Under the pieces are notes generated by a model. The model saw nothing but the letters and a program-made list of their open reading frames with translations, searched no databases and had not been told where the DNA came from. From positions 5,001 through 69,000 of the forward strand of contig WPIF01000009.1 in the NCBI GenBank assembly GCA_009773185.1: a DNA stretch of 64,000 bases, written 5' to 3'. Every line of letters begins with the position of its first letter. Positions within the stretch are counted from its first letter, which is position 1. The position numbers were made by a program, and so were the translations under genes. Shown here in pieces: positions 39,781-48,218 of the stretch. The DNA is from Nitrospirota bacterium (lineage in GTDB: Bacteria; Nitrospirota; Thermodesulfovibrionia; Thermodesulfovibrionales; UBA1546).

Positions 39781-40091
39781 TGGAACTGTTGACGATTAAC
39801 GAGATAGAAAAATCGCTCGCCGAGGCGAGATCTTACATCCAGGAGGCCATTGATGCATCGAGAGGCATAGATAGCCTGAAAAAAATGGCTGCCGCGCTGT
39901 TGGATCACGCAAATAATATTAAGCTCGAAAGGGAAAAGATTATCAAGGTCGAGGAAGACGTGCCTATTCCTCTGCACCTTGTCTGTTTAAAGCACGGCCT
40001 TCCATATAATGACGCCGAGAGGATTTTGGCAATTAATAGCATAAAAAACCCGAATTTTGTTTCAGGGGAGATAAGCATCTATGCGAGATAA
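39780..40091 (+). CDS. LysM-like tail protein
   Basis: 103 residues. A helical N-terminal half is followed by VPIPLHLVCLKHGLPYNDAERILAINSIKNPNFVSGEISIYAR, which has the LysM-like pattern of gpX-type tail proteins that help link the hub to the baseplate. It overlaps neighbours on both sides. Confidence 0.6.
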   Translation: MELLTINEIEKSLAEARSYIQEAIDASRGIDSLKKMAAALLDHANNIKLEREKIIKVEEDVPIPLHLVCLKHGLPYNDAERILAINSIKNPNFVSGEISIYAR

Positions 40092-41136
40092 GATAAGCCT
40101 TATTGTAGGCGGATATAAAGTCGAAAACTTCATATCATACACAATAGACTCAGACCTCTATGTTGCGGATGATGCGTTCAGCCTTGAGCTTGCAAATCCG
40201 GAAGTAACGATCTACAAGGGATCCCGATGCGAGCTTTACGTGAATGATATTCTCGAAATGACAGGGATCATCGATAAGATAACACCGAGTTACGACAAAT
40301 CCGGCAACAAGCTCAGGGTCGAAGGCAGAGACCTTATGGGGCTGTTGACAGATTCCTGTTGTGAGGAATTCATTACGCTCCAGGGGGTAACACTCAAAGC
40401 CCTCACAGAAAGGCTTCTTAAAAAAACTCCCTTCATCAGCACGAAAGATATCGTCTATCAGGAGAATGTCGTAGGGAAACTAAAGAGTAAAAAACATTCG
40501 AAGTCTGCGGCATGGGACACCTCGCAGAATTTTTCGCAGATAGAACCGGGCATGACTATAGTGGAGGCACTGAAAGAATATGCCCGCAGCCGCGGGGTGA
40601 TATTTTGGTCGATGCCGGATGGCACATTCGTATTTGGCCGTCCGTTAGTTTCAGGAGAGCCTGCATTCCGGCTTACCAATCGCAAGGACGGGAAAGAAAA
40701 TAATATCAAAGAGGGAGAGAAGACAGAGGATATCTCAAAGCAATATTCCTCTATAACAGTTATGGGACAGCAGCAGGGAACAGACGCTACAGCGACAAGC
40801 TCAATCAATACAAAGGCCACGGTTGCAAACGATGCCGTGCCATTCTACAAGCCTTTTGTGGTCAAGAATAATAACGATGCTCAAAGCCCGAAGGCGCACG
40901 GCCAGATGCTTCTCGATAAGCAGAGGCAGGAAGGCTTTCAGCTGAGATACAAGGTTGCCGGACACAGCCAGAACGGAAAAAACTGGACGATAAACCAAAT
41001 CTGCCACGTAGAAGATGAGGCCCCGAATTTCAATCTCAAGGACTCATATCTAATCTACGGAAGGACATTTGAGTTATCAAAAGATAAGGGTGTGGTCACA
41101 ACGCTGAGGCTTGGATATCCGGGGGTGATTCAGTGA
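40081..41136 (+). CDS. Baseplate hub protein (Mu gpP/gp44-like)
   Basis: 351 residues in the gp44/late-control D fold: ISLIVGGYKVENFISYTI, TGIIDKITPSYDKSGNKLRVEGRDLMGLLTD and PFVVKNNNDAQSPKAHGQMLLDKQRQEGF. Forms the trimeric hub on which the spike sits. Confidence 0.87.
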   Translation: MRDKISLIVGGYKVENFISYTIDSDLYVADDAFSLELANPEVTIYKGSRCELYVNDILEMTGIIDKITPSYDKSGNKLRVEGRDLMGLLTDSCCEEFITLQGVTLKALTERLLKKTPFISTKDIVYQENVVGKLKSKKHSKSAAWDTSQNFSQIEPGMTIVEALKEYARSRGVIFWSMPDGTFVFGRPLVSGEPAFRLTNRKDGKENNIKEGEKTEDISKQYSSITVMGQQQGTDATATSSINTKATVANDAVPFYKPFVVKNNNDAQSPKAHGQMLLDKQRQEGFQLRYKVAGHSQNGKNWTINQICHVEDEAPNFNLKDSYLIYGRTFELSKDKGVVTTLRLGYPGVIQ

Positions 41137-41483
41137 GCCGTTTTAAACTTTTGATTGTGGGGACTCCGCCTGTCAGGGATGAGATTTACTTTCTGACTCG
41201 CTCCGCACCGGCCGTTCTTTGTGTCCTTAATGAACCTCTCGGCGGCAAAACTGTCAGTGGTAATGGTGATAGTCTCCTTGCCGAGATCATAGGTCATATA
41301 AGCCCTATTAGACTTATACTCAATAGATTTAACCCTGTTGGCCTCAAGGGTGATAGAGGATTCCTTGTCATGCGGGACAGACTGAAAATGCACGGACTTG
41401 GTGTAGCAGGGAAGCTCAGCAGCGAGCGCGGTAGAGCTGAAGAGAAAAAGAAAAACATAGGTCATATATGTCCTGTAAGTCAT
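41130..41483 (-). CDS. Small secreted protein encoded against the tail operon
   Basis: 117 residues from MTYRTYMTYVFLFLF, preceded on the minus strand by GAAGAGGGAT. A signal peptide (VFLFLFSSTALAAELP) is followed by a beta-rich mature part (SSITLEANRVKSIEY, MTYDLGKETITITTD) with two Cys. Two segments (MTYRTYMTYV and NRAYMTYDLG) are encoded by CATAGGTCATA-type repeats. The overlapping plus-strand frame looks less protein-like. Probably an accessory gene inserted between gp44 and gp45. Confidence 0.55.
   Translation of the reverse strand: MTYRTYMTYVFLFLFSSTALAAELPCYTKSVHFQSVPHDKESSITLEANRVKSIEYKSNRAYMTYDLGKETITITTDSFAAERFIKDTKNGRCGASQKVNLIPDRRSPHNQKFKTAH
41288..41317. repeat. CATAGGTCATA-family repeat
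   Basis: CATAGGTCATATAAGCCCTA then TTAGACTTAT, inside the minus-strand secreted protein gene. Confidence 0.7.
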
Positions 41484-41485
41484 AT
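41456..41485. repeat. CATAGGTCATA-family repeat
   Basis: CATAGGTCATATATGTCCTG then TAAGTCATAT, covering the start of the minus-strand secreted protein gene. Confidence 0.7.
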
Positions 41486-41509
41486 CCCTCTTCATAAGGA
41501 AATCATATC

Positions 41510-42220
41510 ATGATACGGGCAATTATACAATCCGTATTCGAAGGCGTGATCAAACGTTTAACCGCCTCGGGCCGCTCCGATGAAATAATCGAGAACCGCG
41601 AGTATTTTCAGCATTACGGTTTTACCTCGAGGCCCCTCTCAGGAGCTGAGGCAATACTCATACAGGACGGCAACCATATCGTGATGCTCGCCTCTGACGA
41701 CCGCAGATACCGCCTCGCCATCGAGGACGGCGAGGTTGCTCTTTACACGGATGAAGGCGACCATATCCTTTTTAAACGCGGGAAAGAGATTTATATCAAG
41801 AGCGGCAATAAGCTTAAGGCGGACATCGAGAATGACGTGGAGATCAACACGAAAAGGATAAAGGCCATCGCTACGGAATCCGCAGATATAAATACTGCCT
41901 TGCTTACCGCGCATGCAACCACATCCGCAACATTGAAATCTCCTATCGTTAATCTACAGTCAGATGCTATTACAATGACGGCATACACTGCCGGAGTTAT
42001 GCCGCTTGCGCGGCTTGTCGGCAATATGCAGATAGAAGGCAGCACAGAGATAAACCTTGCTGATATGAGGGCGAATCTCAGGAGATTGATAGACGAGAGG
42101 TTTAGGGTGCTGTTTAACGCGCACGTGCATTCAGGCTGCGGCGGATCGGTTAATTCAGGGCCTCCGACACAGACGCTTGAGTTCGCCGATCATGCCACAG
42201 ACATTATGAGGGCAAAATAA
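41510..42220 (+). CDS. Baseplate spike protein (Mu gp45-like)
   Basis: 236 residues. The N-terminal OB-like domain (GFTSRPLSGAEAILIQDGNHIVMLASDDRRYRL) and a C-terminal triple-helix part ending in VHSGCGGSVNSGPPTQ. The latter His/Cys-bearing tip could bind a metal, as in Mu gp45. It pierces the outer membrane. Confidence 0.87.
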   Translation: MIRAIIQSVFEGVIKRLTASGRSDEIIENREYFQHYGFTSRPLSGAEAILIQDGNHIVMLASDDRRYRLAIEDGEVALYTDEGDHILFKRGKEIYIKSGNKLKADIENDVEINTKRIKAIATESADINTALLTAHATTSATLKSPIVNLQSDAITMTAYTAGVMPLARLVGNMQIEGSTEINLADMRANLRRLIDERFRVLFNAHVHSGCGGSVNSGPPTQTLEFADHATDIMRAK

Positions 42221-42585
42221 TGGATTTTAAAATTGACATTGAGCAGGGCACAGGAATGGGAGCGATGACCTTCAATAAAGCCGATAACATTATGAATAAT
42301 ATTTTTCTGTCTCTATCCGTCAAAAAAGGCTCATTCTTTCAGAATCCGGATTTCGGACTTGATCTCCCTTCACGCGCAAAAAACACAGCGCAGACAGCAG
42401 CCCTGATAGAGGAGAGATTTAGACAGGCGCTGCGCTGGCTGCTCGATACCGGCAGGGCAACGAAGATTGATGTTTACAGCGAAAGAGACAGGCTTCAGGA
42501 TCTAAACAGATTAAAGGTTCTTGTCGAGGCGACTCAGGCAGATGGGCGGAAAGTATCCTTTGAAACATTCGCGGAGGTGGTATGA
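42220..42585 (+). CDS. Baseplate protein (Mu gp46, gpW/gp25-like)
   Basis: 121 residues with the gp25-like fold: VKKGSFFQNPDFGLDL, AALIEERFRQALRWLLDTGRA and VYSERDRLQDLNRLKVLVEA. Contributes to the sheath-initiating ring of the baseplate. Overlaps neighbours at both ends. Confidence 0.85.
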   Translation: MDFKIDIEQGTGMGAMTFNKADNIMNNIFLSLSVKKGSFFQNPDFGLDLPSRAKNTAQTAALIEERFRQALRWLLDTGRATKIDVYSERDRLQDLNRLKVLVEATQADGRKVSFETFAEVV

Positions 42586-43790
42586 TTAATCCTTTTTCAA
42601 AGTCGTTTGATGAGATATTAAATGGCATTTTAACAGACTATAAAAACCAATTTCCCGAAGCAGACACTTCACAGGGAAGCCTTATTTTTATCAAATCATC
42701 CTGTATGGCCAGCGCCCTGTGGGGGATTCATAAGGGTATAGAATGGACAGGAGATCAGATATTCCCTGATACCTCCTCTACAGAGAACCTTGAGCATCAC
42801 GCATGGGTGCGGGGAATAGAGCGCACTTACGAAGAGACTGATGAGGCATATCTGGCGCGGCTGCTTGATTGGATCAGAAGGCCGCCTGCAGGTGGCAATA
42901 AATACGATTATGTAAAATGGGCTCTTGAGATAGATAACGTGGCAGCGGCCTATTATTTTCCCCTCGCTCAGGGACTTGGCACGGGAGATGTGGTTGTAGT
43001 TGCCAATGAAACAAACACCGGCTCGGAGATACCGAGTTCCTCTGCCCGCATCGGCAGGATCACAGCAATATCAGCAGGCAAGCTTATAGACGGCGCGGCA
43101 AATTTTACAGAGGCCGGACATCCGGTCTCTGTCGGAGATATCGTGCGGAATCCGGTATCCGGCATAGAGACAACGGTCGTATCTATTGACAGTGCAACCC
43201 AGCTTACCCTCACAGATGATATTTTCAAGGCCGTTAGCGAGAGCTATATCCTTCATAACCACACAGGCTTAAGCACGGCAGTTTCCACAGGGAAGTTGGT
43301 GGACGCAAACGCAAAATTTAACGATGCTACATGGACGATTAAAAAGGGCGATAAGGTTGAAAATATCACGGATGGGACAGAGACAACGGTCGTCTCTGTG
43401 GACAGCATACAGCAGCTTACGCTTACAGATGATATTTTCAAGGCTGCGGCAAAAAAATATGTGGTCAAATCCATTATTGCGGAGGTCAAATCGCACATAG
43501 AAGATTTAAGACCTGTAACAGCATCTGTATCGCGTATTCTGCCGCCGACAATACTCACGCAGGCTGTTACAATGGCCGTCACCGGGCAGAATGCGAATAA
43601 GTCACAGGCAGCAGCAGACATCGAGGCATACCTTAAGACCCTGATACCGGGGCAGACTCTCTATAAATCGCAGCTCGTCAATATAGCGATAGATAATGGA
43701 GCGGATGATGTAACCATAACAACGCCTGCCAATAATATTGTGCCTGGCGCATACGAGATGATACGGCCGGGGGTAATCAGTGTTACATAA
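42582..43790 (+). CDS. Baseplate J-like protein (Mu gp47) with a duplicated insert
   Basis: 402 residues. J-family features: ADTSQGSLIFIKSSCMASALWGI, TSSTENLEHHAWVRGI, EAYLARLLDWIRRPPAGGNKYDYVKWAL and VTITTPANN. Between about 150 and 300 an inserted tandem repeat of some 75 residues appears twice (ISAGKLIDGAANF ... TQLTLTDDIF and VSTGKLVDANAKF ... QQLTLTDDIF). It is wedge protein of the baseplate. Confidence 0.9.
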   Translation: MINPFSKSFDEILNGILTDYKNQFPEADTSQGSLIFIKSSCMASALWGIHKGIEWTGDQIFPDTSSTENLEHHAWVRGIERTYEETDEAYLARLLDWIRRPPAGGNKYDYVKWALEIDNVAAAYYFPLAQGLGTGDVVVVANETNTGSEIPSSSARIGRITAISAGKLIDGAANFTEAGHPVSVGDIVRNPVSGIETTVVSIDSATQLTLTDDIFKAVSESYILHNHTGLSTAVSTGKLVDANAKFNDATWTIKKGDKVENITDGTETTVVSVDSIQQLTLTDDIFKAAAKKYVVKSIIAEVKSHIEDLRPVTASVSRILPPTILTQAVTMAVTGQNANKSQAAADIEAYLKTLIPGQTLYKSQLVNIAIDNGADDVTITTPANNIVPGAYEMIRPGVISVT

Positions 43791-44328
43791 AGACGCACTT
43801 AAGCTTTTATTTCCGCTTGATCTGGGCGGCGAGTTCGAAAGGGACATCGAGCTTGAAGGCAAGCAGCTCGATCTCGCCCAGGCGAGAGTTGATGATCTGC
43901 TTAAAGAGATGTTCCCGGATGGGGCCTATGAGCTTCTATGCTGTTGGGAGAGGGTCTGCGGCATCACACCCGGAGCCGACGACACATTACAGATGAGGCG
44001 GGACACCGTTATACGGAAGCTCCGAGAGATCGGCAGACTCGACAGAAAATATTTCATCGATGTCGCTGCTGCGATGGGATACACAATCACTATCGAGGAG
44101 CTTCATCCGTTCATGGCAGGTCTCAGTTACGCAGGCGATACTCTTTATGTCGAAGAGAGCATTTTTATATGGCTGGTGCGGATAGCGGGACAGTCTCTCT
44201 ATTATTTCAGAGCAGGGCAATCATCCGCCGGGGAGCGGCTTCTGTGGTGGCCCGTGCAGACCGTATTGGAAAATATTCTCAATGACTTAAAACCGGCGCA
44301 CACGTACATAATTTTTGACTATAGTTAA
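43780..44328 (+). CDS. Baseplate/tail protein (Mu gp48, DUF2313)
   Basis: 182 residues from a GTG inside the end of gp47. YELLCCWERVCGITPGADDTLQMRRDTVIRKLREIG and the C-terminal LNDLKPAHTYIIFDY match DUF2313. It connects fibres to the baseplate in Mu. Confidence 0.85.
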   Translation: MLHKDALKLLFPLDLGGEFERDIELEGKQLDLAQARVDDLLKEMFPDGAYELLCCWERVCGITPGADDTLQMRRDTVIRKLREIGRLDRKYFIDVAAAMGYTITIEELHPFMAGLSYAGDTLYVEESIFIWLVRIAGQSLYYFRAGQSSAGERLLWWPVQTVLENILNDLKPAHTYIIFDYS

Positions 44329-44342
44329 GGAGGAATAACGAT

Positions 44343-45464
44343 ATGGCAAAAACAAATTTCGTAGATGGAGACCCGCAGCAAGGGGTACAGGGGACAAGAG
44401 TACTTGCCGCATTTTTAAATAAGCTTTTCGGCACGTCAGGCCATCGGCATGACGGCCTGGATGCAGACGGCAGCGCAGCGATTGATTACGCAGCCGACAC
44501 CGGCGCGGCGAATGCCTATGCGATAGCTCTCGTTCCTGCTCTCACGCAGTATGTGGTCGGTATGCCGATACAATTTATGGCTGCCAACGCAAACACGGGG
44601 GCTTCAACGCTCAATGTCAATGGACTTGGGGTAAAGGATATCAGTAAGAATTTTGATCAGCCCCTTGCATCAGGCGATATCAAAGCAGGACAGATCATAA
44701 CAGTTGTATATGACGGCGTGGATTTTCAGATGGTCAGCGCCTTCTCGCCTGATTACATAACAAATGGTTTTCGCAACCTTGTCATTAAAAACAATACGGC
44801 AAGTCAGCTTAGTATTACCGCGGATGGGATCGTTCTGCAGGACACAGCAGGGAAGGCATTAAAAGTATCAGGTGTTAATCATATTGCAGATATTACAGTA
44901 GCTGGGGTCAACGGGTTAGACACCGGCGCGGAAGCGGCATCTACATGGTATCACATCTGGGAAATAGCAAAAGCAGATGGCACAAAAGCAGCGTTGCTTT
45001 CAGCCTCAGCGACCACGCCTATAATGCCGGACGGATTTATATATAGGACGTATCTGGGGGCTATCTACAATGATTCCTCGGGCAATTTCAAAACAACTGT
45101 ACAGTTCAATAATAGGGTTTTTCTCCTGCCGACGGAAAATGTCGTAGCTACCAGCGTAACAGCTCCAGCCTCTTTTACATCACAAAATATTTCCTTAATG
45201 GTGCCTATTACTGCTCGCACCGCAACCGTAATAATCGGCACCGCGACTACATTATACAGAGTCCATGCGGTCGCTGGCGATGCAAGTGGTCTTGGCGGAA
45301 GCATAGTCCCAGCAGGACAAGGAGGAGGCGGAACCGTTGAAGGTTTTTATTCGGCGGGAATAACTCCCGATATTCCTCTTTCAACAGTACAAACCATTTA
45401 TTGGAAGGCAGAAAACCCCATAACCAATGGGCACAGGCTCTTAATTTCTGGTTGGACATATTAA
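44343..45464 (+). CDS. Tail fibre protein
   Basis: 373 residues. The N-terminal part has FGTSGHRHDGLDADGSAAIDY, found in fibre proteins at the baseplate end. The middle and C-terminus are beta-rich and Ala/Thr/Gly-rich, ending in a receptor-binding-like domain. It follows the baseplate genes with AAGGAGG. Host-range function is inferred. Confidence 0.8.
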   Translation: MAKTNFVDGDPQQGVQGTRVLAAFLNKLFGTSGHRHDGLDADGSAAIDYAADTGAANAYAIALVPALTQYVVGMPIQFMAANANTGASTLNVNGLGVKDISKNFDQPLASGDIKAGQIITVVYDGVDFQMVSAFSPDYITNGFRNLVIKNNTASQLSITADGIVLQDTAGKALKVSGVNHIADITVAGVNGLDTGAEAASTWYHIWEIAKADGTKAALLSASATTPIMPDGFIYRTYLGAIYNDSSGNFKTTVQFNNRVFLLPTENVVATSVTAPASFTSQNISLMVPITARTATVIIGTATTLYRVHAVAGDASGLGGSIVPAGQGGGGTVEGFYSAGITPDIPLSTVQTIYWKAENPITNGHRLLISGWTY

Positions 45465-45487
45465 CGCGTGAGAGGAGGTAAAAATAA

Positions 45488-45880
45488 ATGATAGCATACA
45501 AAATTCAGACAGACGGGCGGGCAATAGATTTGAGATTCGTAAATTCAATAGAGCCGGGAGATATAGCAATTGAGGGTGACGTGATACCCGACATACATAC
45601 CTTACATTCCCTGAGCTATATAAAAAATCTAAAAATTTCTGCGGTCAAAGCCGAGGCATCTAAAAAAATAGATGTAACATTGCCCGACTGGCAGGTTCGG
45701 CGGCATCACGATCAGGTCGAGCTTGGGGTGGCCACCACACTGACAACGGCCAACTATACAGCGAAACAACAGACATGCCAGGCGATCAGAGACGCGTCTA
45801 ACACTATCGAGACTGAAATACAGGTATCGAGTGATCCCAATTCAATCGACATAGCGAATCACACGGCCTGGCCGGTTTGA
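45488..45880 (+). CDS. Hypothetical protein after the fibre gene
   Basis: 130 residues with GAGGAGG before the ATG. No motif recognised. TLPDWQVRRHHDQVELGVATTL and the following helix (TAKQQTCQAIRDASNTIETEI) might form a small fibre-associated or assembly protein, by position. Confidence 0.52.
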   Translation: MIAYKIQTDGRAIDLRFVNSIEPGDIAIEGDVIPDIHTLHSLSYIKNLKISAVKAEASKKIDVTLPDWQVRRHHDQVELGVATTLTTANYTAKQQTCQAIRDASNTIETEIQVSSDPNSIDIANHTAWPV

Positions 45881-45885
45881 TTTTA

Positions 45886-45987
45886 GGAGTAGGGAGCAGG
45901 CGTCCCGCGGCAAACGGGACACCGATCTATGCACTAACATAGACCACAGGAACCCCTACTACTCCCCGTCGTCCGGACCGGAACGAC
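45886..45987 (+). ncRNA. Predicted multi-stem structured RNA upstream of the methylase gene
   Basis: An outer stem GGAGTAGGG (45886-45894) pairs with CCCTAC...TACTCC (45954-45965, one 3-base bulge). It encloses two perfect 6-bp hairpins: GTCCCG/CGGGAC (45902-45920) and TCTATG/CATAGA (45926-45943). A further hairpin, GTCGT/ACGAC, follows at 45968-45987. The region has no open frame and leads to the methylase ribosome binding site at 46014-46020. Whether it is a separate RNA or a 5' leader cannot be told. Confidence 0.55.
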
Positions 45988-46027
45988 ATGGGAATTATAG
46001 CAGGCAGGATAAAAAGGAGTCTATGTT

Positions 46028-46813
46028 ATGAACAGCTTTCTCGCATGGATTGGCGGTAAGCGTATCCTCGCCAAAACAATCATCTCAATGATGCCTGAGC
46101 ATAAAACTTATGTTGAGGTATTCGGCGGAGCAGGATGGGTGCTCTTCAGGAAGCAACCCTCAGAAGTCGAAGTCTGGAACGATATAAATTCAGACCTGGT
46201 CAATCTCTTCAGAATTGTCAGAAATAAGCTCCATATTTTTAAGAGAAGACAGTATTTCCTCTTATCAAGCAGGGAAGAATATTTCACCTTTCAAAAGGCG
46301 ATTAAAACAGGGAAATTCAAGGATGATGTAGACAGGGCAATAGCCTTTTATTATTGCATTAGAAACAGCTTCGGTTCTGGTATATTTACGGGCTATGCCT
46401 TTGGCCCTAATCGGGGGCCGAAATACTGTGAAGGGATAGAAAAACTTGAAGCGGCCAGAGATAGGTTGAAGAATGTGTATATTGATAATCTGTCCTTTAA
46501 CAGGCTTATCCCGAACTACGACAGAAAAGAGACGCTGTTCTATTGCGACCCGCCATATCGTATGCTGCTTGATAAGCCGTGCGGTAAGCAATACTACCAA
46601 CATACCTTCACGGTTGAGGATCATACGAGGCTCAGGGACACACTAAAAGGCATATCTGTCCGGTTCGTATTATCATATGATGACCACCCTGAGGTTAGGA
46701 AACTCTATAAGCGGTTCAAGGTGGTAGAAACCGAGCCGGTGCTTTATAGCATGAACAACCGGCAAAACTCACTGGCCAGACGAGTCGGAGAGTTGATAAT
46801 AACCAATTATTGA
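46028..46813 (+). CDS. D12-class DNA adenine methyltransferase (Dam-like)
   Basis: 261 residues: SAM-binding motif (FLAWIGGKRILAKTI, VEVFGGAGWVLF) and catalytic DPPY (FYCDPPYRML) with LSYDDHPEVR after it. Methylates adenine N6. As the last phage gene it could protect phage DNA from host restriction or modify regulation, a place held by mom in Mu. AAGGAGT lies 7 bases before the ATG. Confidence 0.92.
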   Translation: MNSFLAWIGGKRILAKTIISMMPEHKTYVEVFGGAGWVLFRKQPSEVEVWNDINSDLVNLFRIVRNKLHIFKRRQYFLLSSREEYFTFQKAIKTGKFKDDVDRAIAFYYCIRNSFGSGIFTGYAFGPNRGPKYCEGIEKLEAARDRLKNVYIDNLSFNRLIPNYDRKETLFYCDPPYRMLLDKPCGKQYYQHTFTVEDHTRLRDTLKGISVRFVLSYDDHPEVRKLYKRFKVVETEPVLYSMNNRQNSLARRVGELIITNY

Positions 46814-46819
46814 GAATTT

Positions 46820-46866
46820 AAACGGCTATTAAAGGCCGCCCGAAGGGGTCAAAAAGCCGTTTTTCT
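46820..46866 (+). terminator. Terminator after the methylase gene
   Basis: AAACGGCT / AGCCGTTT stem closing a loop that contains a smaller GC-rich stem, followed by TTCTCATTTT. It ends late transcription close to the right prophage end. Confidence 0.65.
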
Positions 46867-46883
46867 CATTTTGCCTGTTACAA

Positions 46884-46897
46884 TTTCTCAAACTGGC
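46884..46897 (-). repeat. Right-end inverted repeat of the prophage
   Basis: TTTCTCAAACTGGC, the exact reverse complement of 5912-5925. A related motif GGCAAAATGAGAAA (minus strand) lies about 15 bases further inside, as expected for a second transposase site. The phage-host joint should lie between here and about 46980. Confidence 0.6.
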
Positions 46898-46934
46898 GGT
46901 TAGGTTATACCTGTATAAATGCAAAAGTTTCCTT

Positions 46935-46975
46935 TTGCCTGTTTATTAATCACTCTCTGCTTAAAAAACAGGCAA
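46935..46975. repeat. Inverted repeat TTGCCTGTTT / AAACAGGCAA
   Basis: 10-bp arms with a 21-base spacer; TTTTGCCTGTT also occurs once more at 46869. It lies between the prophage end and the amidotransferase gene. It may be a transposase site or host regulatory palindrome. The 240-bp stretch 46814-47053 otherwise holds only the terminator and end repeat. Confidence 0.5.
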
Positions 46976-47053
46976 TTCCAACACGGTTCAAATCAAATAG
47001 CCTTATTTATCAATGCATTGTTATTGGCATGCTTATTGTAATTGCAAACTGCA

Positions 47054-47746
47054 ATGTCAGTCTTAATTTTGAAAAACATAAGGACAGAAGGCCCGGGAAC
47101 TATTGTGGATTTTCTCAGAGAAAATAATGTACCTTATGAGGTTATAGAGCTTGAGAGCGAAAGAGTCCCTGATACAGCAATGTTTGACACGCTTGTTATA
47201 ATGGGCGGCCCGATGAGCGTGAATGAGAGCGATACATATACGTTCATAAAAAAAGAAGAAGAGCTCGTCAGAGATTTCCTAAAAGCCAATAAAAAAATTC
47301 TTGGTATATGCCTGGGCGCCCAGATTATGGCAAAGGCTCTCGGGGCAAAGGTTTATAAAGGTCCGGCACCGGAAATCGGCTGGCATGACATTGAGCTTAC
47401 GGAGGCGGGGATAAGAGATACTATGATGAAAAAAATTGCGCTGCATCCAAAGGCAGGGGATTTCTGGAAAAAGTTCAAGGTGTTTCACTGGCATGGAGAA
47501 ACATTCGACATCCCCTCGGAAGCCGACAGGCTTGCAAAATCAAGCCTGTATCCAAACCAGGCATTCAAATACGGAAATGATGCTTATGCATTCCAGTTCC
47601 ACATAGAGGTAACAAAAAATATGGTGTATGACTGGCTGAAGAACGAACCGGTGGATATAAAGACTGATACTGAAAAATTTTATGAAACGTATCACGGCAG
47701 GGCCGTGAATTTTTATAAGGCATTTTTTAAAAGAATTATAGCGTAA
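47054..47746 (+). CDS. Class I glutamine amidotransferase-like protein
   Basis: 230 residues from MSVLILKNIRTEGPG. Nucleophile Cys in LGICLGAQIM and the His/Glu pair in FQFHIEV form the GATase triad; MGGPMSVNE is also typical of the GMP-synthase-like family without a synthase domain. Substrate unknown. It is upstream of glnB-glnA, suggesting a nitrogen metabolism link. The prophage right end lies 150 bases upstream and may have replaced its promoter. Confidence 0.85.
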   Translation: MSVLILKNIRTEGPGTIVDFLRENNVPYEVIELESERVPDTAMFDTLVIMGGPMSVNESDTYTFIKKEEELVRDFLKANKKILGICLGAQIMAKALGAKVYKGPAPEIGWHDIELTEAGIRDTMMKKIALHPKAGDFWKKFKVFHWHGETFDIPSEADRLAKSSLYPNQAFKYGNDAYAFQFHIEVTKNMVYDWLKNEPVDIKTDTEKFYETYHGRAVNFYKAFFKRIIA

Positions 47747-47786
47747 CGCAATAACTCTATAACGCGATAAACACAATAACAGGAGG
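47741..47786. repeat. GCGTTA-type intergenic repeat, copy 1
   Basis: GCGTAACGCAATAACTCTAT followed by AACGCGATAAACACAATAAC, between amidotransferase and glnB. Segments recur at 48132-48199 and 52412-52472. Confidence 0.7.
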
Positions 47787-47789
47787 TGA

Positions 47790-48131
<342 letters not shown>

Positions 48132-48199
48132 GCGTAAGGCGTTATAGCGCAGAGCGTTAAGTGTTATAGCGCAACGCAATAACGCAATAACTCTATAAC
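48132..48199. repeat. GCGTTA-type intergenic repeat, copy 2
   Basis: AGCGTAAGGCGTTATAGCGC, then GCAACGCAATAACGC and AATAACTCTATAAC. Fills the glnB-glnA gap. Confidence 0.7.
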
Positions 48200-48218
48200 T
48201 AAAATTAAAGGAGGAAGA

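Larger units (their letters stand above)
5912..46897. mobile_element. Mu-like transposable prophage (approximate limits)
   Basis: The segment carries MuA (DDE transposase), MuB, Gam, GemA, a Ner/repressor pair, a Mor-like activator, Mu-type packaging and head genes (gp25-gp36 equivalents), Mu gp37-gp48 tail and baseplate genes, a fibre gene and a DNA adenine methylase. The limits are set by a 14-bp inverted repeat. The true terminal dinucleotides and target duplication were not identified. No recognised core gene is visibly broken. Confidence 0.9.

Noticed and set aside
41133-41513. A 126-codon plus-strand frame between hub and spike genes
   Set aside because: Composition is erratic, with no domain or signal; the minus-strand frame over the same bases encodes a clear signal peptide and beta-rich protein.
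45886-45987. A tRNA or a template repeat of a diversity-generating retroelement near the fibre gene
   Set aside because: The fold has no T-arm TTC motif or anticodon arm with standard flanks, and no reverse transcriptase or repeated fibre segment is present.
47020-47053. A sigma-54 promoter before the amidotransferase-glnB-glnA genes (TTGGCA ... TTGCA)
   Set aside because: The gap between the GG and GC elements is about 16 bases, not the required 10.
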